This document shows, piece after piece, positions 60,083 through 64,000 of a stretch of 64,000 bases of DNA. Numbering within the stretch: the first letter of the stretch is position 1; every line of letters begins with the position of its first letter. Under the pieces are notes generated by a model that saw only the letters and a list, made by a program, of their open reading frames with translations, was not told the origin of the DNA and searched no databases. The stretch covers positions 372,001-436,000 of the forward strand of contig NZ_JAUSYO010000001.1 in the NCBI RefSeq assembly GCF_030816935.1, read 5' to 3'. A program made the translations under genes and the position numbers. Origin of the DNA: Arthrobacter sp. B3I9 (GTDB taxonomy: Bacteria; Actinomycetota; Actinomycetes; Actinomycetales; Micrococcaceae).

Positions 60083-61303
60083 ATGCAGCAGCAGGACGTG
60101 GAGCAGCTCGTGGAGCAGGTGGCGCTGAAGCTGGGCCGGGGCCTCTCACTCGAAGACCTGGACGGGCTCCTACTGGCCTACAGCTCCAACCAGTCGCACG
60201 CGGACCGGGTCCGCGTGAACTTCCTGCTCAGCAAGCGCGTGCCGGTGGACGTCGGCGCGTGGCAGCTCTCGCACGGGATCGCGACGGCGGTGCGCCCCGT
60301 CGTCGTACCGGCAAACGAGGAGCTGGGGATGCTCGGCCGGGTCTGCGTGCCCCTGCTGGTGCGGGGCTTCCGGGTTGGATACCTGTGGGTACAGCTCGAT
60401 GCTGAAGACCCCAGTGCCACCTCAGTGCTGGCCCGCCTGCCCGAAGTGGCCGCCGACGTCGAGCAGCTGTCCGCCTTGCTGCTCGATTCCAATACCGCCG
60501 AATCGGAGTTCCGCCGCCGCCGCGAACAGGAGTTCCTTGCCGCCTGCCGGGGCGAGTCCAACGCCGTCGCGGCCGTGGGCGGGTGGAAGGAAGTGCAGGG
60601 CCGCGGGCCCTGGCAGCTGGTGACGGTGCTCGACGCGGACGGCTGGGCCGAGGGGTCGGACCCCATCGCCTCTACGTTGATCCACCGCTCTGCCGCGTTG
60701 CAGGCCACCATCGGCGTGGACGCGGCCCTGTTCAGCGCCGGCACCGAAACCCACGCTGTGGTGCTCTTCAAGGAATCCACGGGCCGGGCGAACCACGCCC
60801 AGGTCCTGGTCCACTACCAGCTGGAGCTGGCCAAACGCTCCGGCCGTCCCGTCCGCCGGATCATCCTCGGCATTTCCGAGGGCTTTGCCAGGCCGCGGGA
60901 ACTGGCCGAGGCGTACCGGCAGTCCCGGCAGGCGGCGCAGGCGGCGGCCGTGGACGCCCGGCTGGGCGAACTTGTTGATTGCCGCTCCACCGGGCTCTAC
61001 CAGCTGCTCGCCTCGGCCGGCGGCGGTGCCGGGGCCTGGGCCGACGCGGGGTCGGTCTATTTCCGTCTTCTGGAGGACCAGGACCGGAACGCTGAACTCC
61101 TGCCAGTCCTTGAGTTGTTCTATGACAACGACGGCTCGGTCCAGCAGGTGGCGGACAAGCTGCATCTGCACCGGAGCAGCATCTACAACCGGTTGGGCAG
61201 GATCCGGCAGCTCCTGGGCGTTGACCCGCTCAAGGGGATGGTGCGGCTGGAGCTCCACGCGGCGATCAAGGCCCGTCGCTGGGCCGACCGGCCCAGGATC
61301 TAG
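60083..61303 (+). CDS. PucR-family transcriptional regulator
   Basis: A 406-residue regulator with a variable N-terminal sensor region (about 1-150), a GGDEF-like middle region and the C-terminal PucR HTH: ELLPVLELFYDNDGSVQQVADKLHLHRSSIYNRLGRIRQLLG (about 338-380). PucR proteins control purine, proline or amino acid catabolism. Being divergent from ald, it is the likely alanine-responsive activator of that gene. Confidence 0.85.
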   Translation: MQQQDVEQLVEQVALKLGRGLSLEDLDGLLLAYSSNQSHADRVRVNFLLSKRVPVDVGAWQLSHGIATAVRPVVVPANEELGMLGRVCVPLLVRGFRVGYLWVQLDAEDPSATSVLARLPEVAADVEQLSALLLDSNTAESEFRRRREQEFLAACRGESNAVAAVGGWKEVQGRGPWQLVTVLDADGWAEGSDPIASTLIHRSAALQATIGVDAALFSAGTETHAVVLFKESTGRANHAQVLVHYQLELAKRSGRPVRRIILGISEGFARPRELAEAYRQSRQAAQAAAVDARLGELVDCRSTGLYQLLASAGGGAGAWADAGSVYFRLLEDQDRNAELLPVLELFYDNDGSVQQVADKLHLHRSSIYNRLGRIRQLLGVDPLKGMVRLELHAAIKARRWADRPRI

Positions 61304-61314
61304 CGGGGCAGGAC

Positions 61315-61629
61315 CTAGCCGTGCCCGTCAGGTTTGGGGCGGTCCGCGTCCAGGGAAAGGTCCGCACCGGACCGCCGGGCGGTCCCGCCCGCTTCCTCAC
61401 TGCCAGGTTTCCGCGCTGTCTCTCCCGCTGCCGTCGGCGCCGTTTCCCGAGCCGCCTCCCGCCTGCGGCGTGAGATCTGGCTGTCCGCCCACATGGCGAC
61501 CGCCACGAAGGCGACGCAGCTGGACATGAAAGTGCCCGTATTGTTCAGGCCCATCGCGGTTCCGAGGATGCCCGTGAGCACCATGGCGGCTATGCCGGCC
61601 ACGATGTGCCACCCTCTGAATTTACCCAC
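61315..61629 (-). CDS. Small two-helix membrane protein
   Basis: A 104-residue protein with two hydrophobic helices (about 7-27 and 33-49) and a charged, disordered C-terminal half rich in Arg, Ala and Glu. No known domain. ATG 61629. It is convergent with the PucR gene (11 nt). Function unknown. Confidence 0.6.
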   Translation of the reverse strand: MGKFRGWHIVAGIAAMVLTGILGTAMGLNNTGTFMSSCVAFVAVAMWADSQISRRRREAARETAPTAAGETARKPGSEEAGGTARRSGADLSLDADRPKPDGHG

Positions 61630-61703
61630 GATTCAAGCGTAACCCCGGCCTTCTCCGCGTTCCCGCGCCGGACCGGGATCGTTGCTTGATCCTTATCACC
61701 GCT

Positions 61704-62141
61704 TCACGAAGCTTCCCCGGCGGCGTCATGACCGGGGCCGCCGTGGCCTGCGCCCGTCACGCCCTCGCCGGGACTGTTCTTCTTCTGCCTTTCGAGCCAC
61801 GCCATGATGTCCGCGAGCCGGATGCGGCGGTGCGTGCCACGGTATTCCACCGGGATCTCGCCGCGGTCGGTCATGTTTCGCAGATAGGTGTGCGAGATGC
61901 CGGCGAGCTCCGCGGCCTTCGAGGTGGTGAGCATTTCCTCGACGCTGCTGACCGTGACCGCCTCGCCCCGGCTGAACCGGCTGAGCAGATCGACGACGGC
62001 GTCCCGCGCCTTAGGCGGCAGCCGGTGCACGGTGCCGTCGACGAACACGGTGATGTCGTGGCTGCCGTTCAGGGCGTACTTGAGTTTCTGCGCGTCCTCA
62101 GCCGGAAGGCCGGCCGTCACCCGGGGAGCTATGAGTGCCAT
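61704..62141 (-). CDS. Excisionase-family (MerR-like) HTH DNA-binding protein
   Basis: A 145-residue protein. The second half contains a helix-turn-helix of the excisionase/BldC type: MLTTSKAAELAGISHTYLRNMTDRGEIPVEYRGTHRRIRLADIMAWLE. The N-terminal half, from LKYALNGSHDITVFVDGTVHRLPPKARDAVVDLLSRF, resembles antitoxin-like DNA-binding proteins of actinobacteria. ATG 62141 is chosen because a TAGGAT box lies 7 nt upstream; ATG 62150 lies within that promoter. No toxin gene is adjacent, so a toxin-antitoxin role is not supported. The target is unknown. Confidence 0.75.
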   Translation of the reverse strand: MALIAPRVTAGLPAEDAQKLKYALNGSHDITVFVDGTVHRLPPKARDAVVDLLSRFSRGEAVTVSSVEEMLTTSKAAELAGISHTYLRNMTDRGEIPVEYRGTHRRIRLADIMAWLERQKKNSPGEGVTGAGHGGPGHDAAGEAS

Positions 62142-62148
62142 GGACTGC

Positions 62149-62154
62149 ATCCTA
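62149..62154 (-). promoter_or_regulatory. -10 box of a probable leaderless promoter (TAGGAT, minus strand)
   Basis: On the minus strand TAGGAT is followed by GCAGTCC (7 nt) and ATG 62141. This decides the start of the HTH gene. Confidence 0.55.
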
Positions 62155-62200
62155 GCGCCCCGGGCGGGGCTCACACGGCGCACCTGGCCGCGGATCCCCG

Positions 62201-63886
62201 TTAGAGCCCCAGCTCCTCAAGCACCGGAAGCTTCGCCCGTACCCAGGCGCGGGCCTCCGCTGCGCTCGGCGCCGAGAGGGCCAGCTTGGCAAGCTCCTGC
62301 GCCTCGGCGAGGGTGACGGTCTTGAGGACCGCAGCTACGGCAGCGATCGACCGCGCCGTCATGGACAGCGTGGTGACACCCAGCCCGGTGAGGACGACGG
62401 CGAGGGCAGGGTCCGCCGCTGCCTCGCCGCAGACGCCCACCGGTTTGTTGTGGCCCTCCGCGGTGGAGCCTTCGACGGTCAGGCCGACCAGCCGGAGCAC
62501 GGCGGGCTGCCACGGGGTGTTCAGTCCTGCCAGCGGCCCGAGCTGCCGGTCCGCCGCCATGGCGTACTGCGTGAGGTCGTTGGTGCCCAGGCTGGCGAAA
62601 CCGACCTCGCGGAGGATGGCCTCGGCGGTCAGGGCTGCCGAGGGGACCTCCACCATGACGCCGGGTGTCTTGATTCCGGCCTCGCCGCACATACCGGCGA
62701 ACCGGGCCGCTTCCTCGGCCGTGGAGATCATCGGCGCCATGACCCACACGTCCGCCTCGGATTCCTGCTCCGCCCGGGCGATTGCCTGCAGCTGGCGTTC
62801 CAGCACGCCCGGCGTGGTGAAGTCGGTCCGGTAGCCGCGGACGCCGAGAGCCGGGTTCGGTTCCGTGGCGTCGGTCAGGAAGGGCAGCGGCTTGTCCGCG
62901 CCGGCGTCCAGGGTCCGGAGGACCACCTTCTTCCCGGGGAAGGCATCGAAGACGCCCTTGTAGGCCGCAGCCTGCTCGTCCACGGTGGGCTCGGTGTCGC
63001 GTTCCAGGAAGCAGAACTCGGTCCGGAAGAGTCCCACGCCCTGCGCGTTGAGGGCTGCGGCGGCCACGGCGTCCTTGGCTCCGCCGACGTTGGCCAGCAG
63101 CGGCACCAGGTGACCGTCCGCCGTCGAGCCCGTACCGTCAAAGTCGGCCAGCAGCGAGGCGGTGGCCGCCCAGTGGGCCGCGGCGGCACGCTCGGCTTCG
63201 CCCGGGTCCACGGTGATGATCCCGGCGGCACCGTCCACGTACACCTCGGTGCCGTCAGGCAGTTCGTCGACGCCCGCGGCGGCCACGACGGCGGGCAGGC
63301 CCAGGGAGCGGGCGATGATGGCGGTGTGCGACTGCGGTCCGCCGCCGGCCGTAAGCAGGGCCAGGACCTTCTCGGGGTCCAGGGTCGCGGTGTCGGCGGG
63401 GGCGAGGTCCTCGGCGATCAGGATGAAGGGAGTGGGGGAGGTAGGGATGCCGGGGGCGGGCACGCCCCGCAGTTCCGCCACGATCCGGGCGCGGACATCG
63501 AGGACGTCCGTGGCGCGTTCAGCCATATAGCCGCCCAGGTTGTGCAGCATCTCCGAGACGGACGCGCCGGCTTCCCAGATGGCCCGCTGGTTGGAGGCGC
63601 CGCGGCCGATCAGCTTGGCGGCACTCTTCAGGAGCATGGTGTCCGTCGCCATGAGGGCCGTGGCCTCCAAAACCGCTTTTCCGTCACCGCTGACGGTCTC
63701 GGACCGGGCCTTGAGCTCGTCGTGGACCGCCTTGGCGGCCGCTTTCAGTGCCGCCGTGGCTTCCTCCGCGGTGCTGCCTGCCGGGAGTTGCTCACCAGCG
63801 GGGGGTTCGCTGATGGGTTTGGGCATCTGGCGGATGCTGCCGATGATGCGGCCGGGGCTGACGCCTACGCCTGGGAAGTTCTGCAC
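62201..63886 (-). CDS. ptsI: Phosphoenolpyruvate-protein phosphotransferase (Enzyme I of the PTS)
   Basis: A 561-residue Enzyme I. N-terminal GVGVSPGRIIG, phosphorylated His187 in GGGPQSHTAIIARSLGLPAVV, and the C-terminal PEP-binding barrel with GVGLFRTEF, GVMVEVPSA, SLGTNDLTQYAMAADR and the catalytic Cys in VGVCGEAAADP are all intact. It takes phosphate from PEP and passes it to HPr for sugar uptake. The start is GTG 63886 after GAGGAC. No ptsH lies within the remaining 114 nt to the window edge. Confidence 0.94.
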   Translation of the reverse strand: MQNFPGVGVSPGRIIGSIRQMPKPISEPPAGEQLPAGSTAEEATAALKAAAKAVHDELKARSETVSGDGKAVLEATALMATDTMLLKSAAKLIGRGASNQRAIWEAGASVSEMLHNLGGYMAERATDVLDVRARIVAELRGVPAPGIPTSPTPFILIAEDLAPADTATLDPEKVLALLTAGGGPQSHTAIIARSLGLPAVVAAAGVDELPDGTEVYVDGAAGIITVDPGEAERAAAAHWAATASLLADFDGTGSTADGHLVPLLANVGGAKDAVAAAALNAQGVGLFRTEFCFLERDTEPTVDEQAAAYKGVFDAFPGKKVVLRTLDAGADKPLPFLTDATEPNPALGVRGYRTDFTTPGVLERQLQAIARAEQESEADVWVMAPMISTAEEAARFAGMCGEAGIKTPGVMVEVPSAALTAEAILREVGFASLGTNDLTQYAMAADRQLGPLAGLNTPWQPAVLRLVGLTVEGSTAEGHNKPVGVCGEAAADPALAVVLTGLGVTTLSMTARSIAAVAAVLKTVTLAEAQELAKLALSAPSAAEARAWVRAKLPVLEELGL

Positions 63887-64000
63887 TGAAGGTCCTCATT
63901 CTCTGCCGTGGCCGGGGGGCCGGTTCGGGCGCCGCCGCTGATCCCGTGACTCCTGCGTACCAAGCGGCTGACTGCTACGTCAACCGGGATCGCGGCACCT

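Noticed and set aside
61704-62141. Excisionase-like HTH as evidence of an integrative element or toxin-antitoxin pair
   Set aside because: No integrase, relaxase or toxin gene is adjacent, and the flanking genes (ptsI, small membrane protein) are ordinary chromosomal genes.
1-64000. CRISPR arrays, IS elements, rRNA, tRNA and riboswitches
   Set aside because: No regularly spaced repeats, transposase motifs, rRNA signatures, tRNA folds or recognisable riboswitch cores were found on either strand by eye; a tRNAscan or Rfam run would settle small RNAs.

Overview
The window is a chromosomal segment of a high-GC Gram-positive actinobacterium, most likely a soil member of the Micrococcaceae (Arthrobacter/Pseudarthrobacter type). 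The evidence is the strong GC bias in third codon positions, frequent GTG/TTG starts, several genes with a TANNNT box 6-7 nt before the start codon (leaderless promoters), and actinobacterial families such as DUF4193, LigC-type DNA ligase, a TIGR03885-type flavin oxidoreductase and a YvlD/holin-like membrane protein. I saw no rRNA, tRNA, CRISPR array, insertion sequence or prophage module. Genus assignment is inference.

Layout. 0-1.7 kb: copper operon csoR-copZ-copA (copA runs off the left edge) behind a double CsoR-type operator. 1.9-9.0 kb: mixed housekeeping and stress genes: UspA, DUF4193, small unknowns, a six-Asp-box beta-propeller gene overlapping a MoaD/ThiS-like gene, an LLM oxidoreductase overlapping a GH13/trehalose-synthase-like gene, and ligC. 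9.1-22.2 kb: a large aromatic and hydroaromatic catabolic cluster. It holds a shikimate-type MHS transporter, an IclR regulator, quinate/shikimate dehydrogenase, a 3-dehydroshikimate dehydratase fused to an HPPD-like domain, then pcaHGBDC-F-IJ and a PcaR-type regulator. Together these take shikimate to protocatechuate and on to succinyl-CoA plus acetyl-CoA. pcaF carries an apparent single-base insertion. 22.2-26.4 kb: lipid kinase, ACT-domain membrane protein, mscL, FUSC protein. 26.4-29.9 kb: a second aromatic module (AAHS transporter, IclR regulator, pobA) that feeds 4-hydroxybenzoate into protocatechuate.

29.9-34.0 kb: FbpABC-like ABC importer with an intercistronic hairpin after the binding-protein gene. 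34.2-40.4 kb: FAD monooxygenase, GNAT, histidine phosphatase, purB, and an unusual pair of WXG100-like and alpha/beta-hydrolase proteins. 40.4-45.5 kb: HisC-like aminotransferase and a 2-oxoacid dehydrogenase complex (E1alpha, E1beta, E2), closed by a strong terminator. 45.6-51.0 kb: acyl-CoA/4-coumarate-CoA ligase, UspA, a PLP aminotransferase, and an NADPH:FMN reductase divergent from a TetR gene with a clear operator between them. 51.4-57.4 kb: dipeptide/oligopeptide ABC operon whose first permease gene also has an apparent +1 frameshift. 57.5-64 kb: Gfo/Idh/MocA oxidoreductase, alanine dehydrogenase divergent from a PucR regulator, a small membrane protein, an excisionase-like HTH protein, and ptsI.

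Overall this is a catabolic, soil-adapted region: two entry routes converge on one beta-ketoadipate trunk, each with its own transporter and IclR-type regulator. Both frame disruptions are single-base insertions in otherwise well-preserved genes, so sequencing or assembly error must be excluded before calling them pseudogenes.
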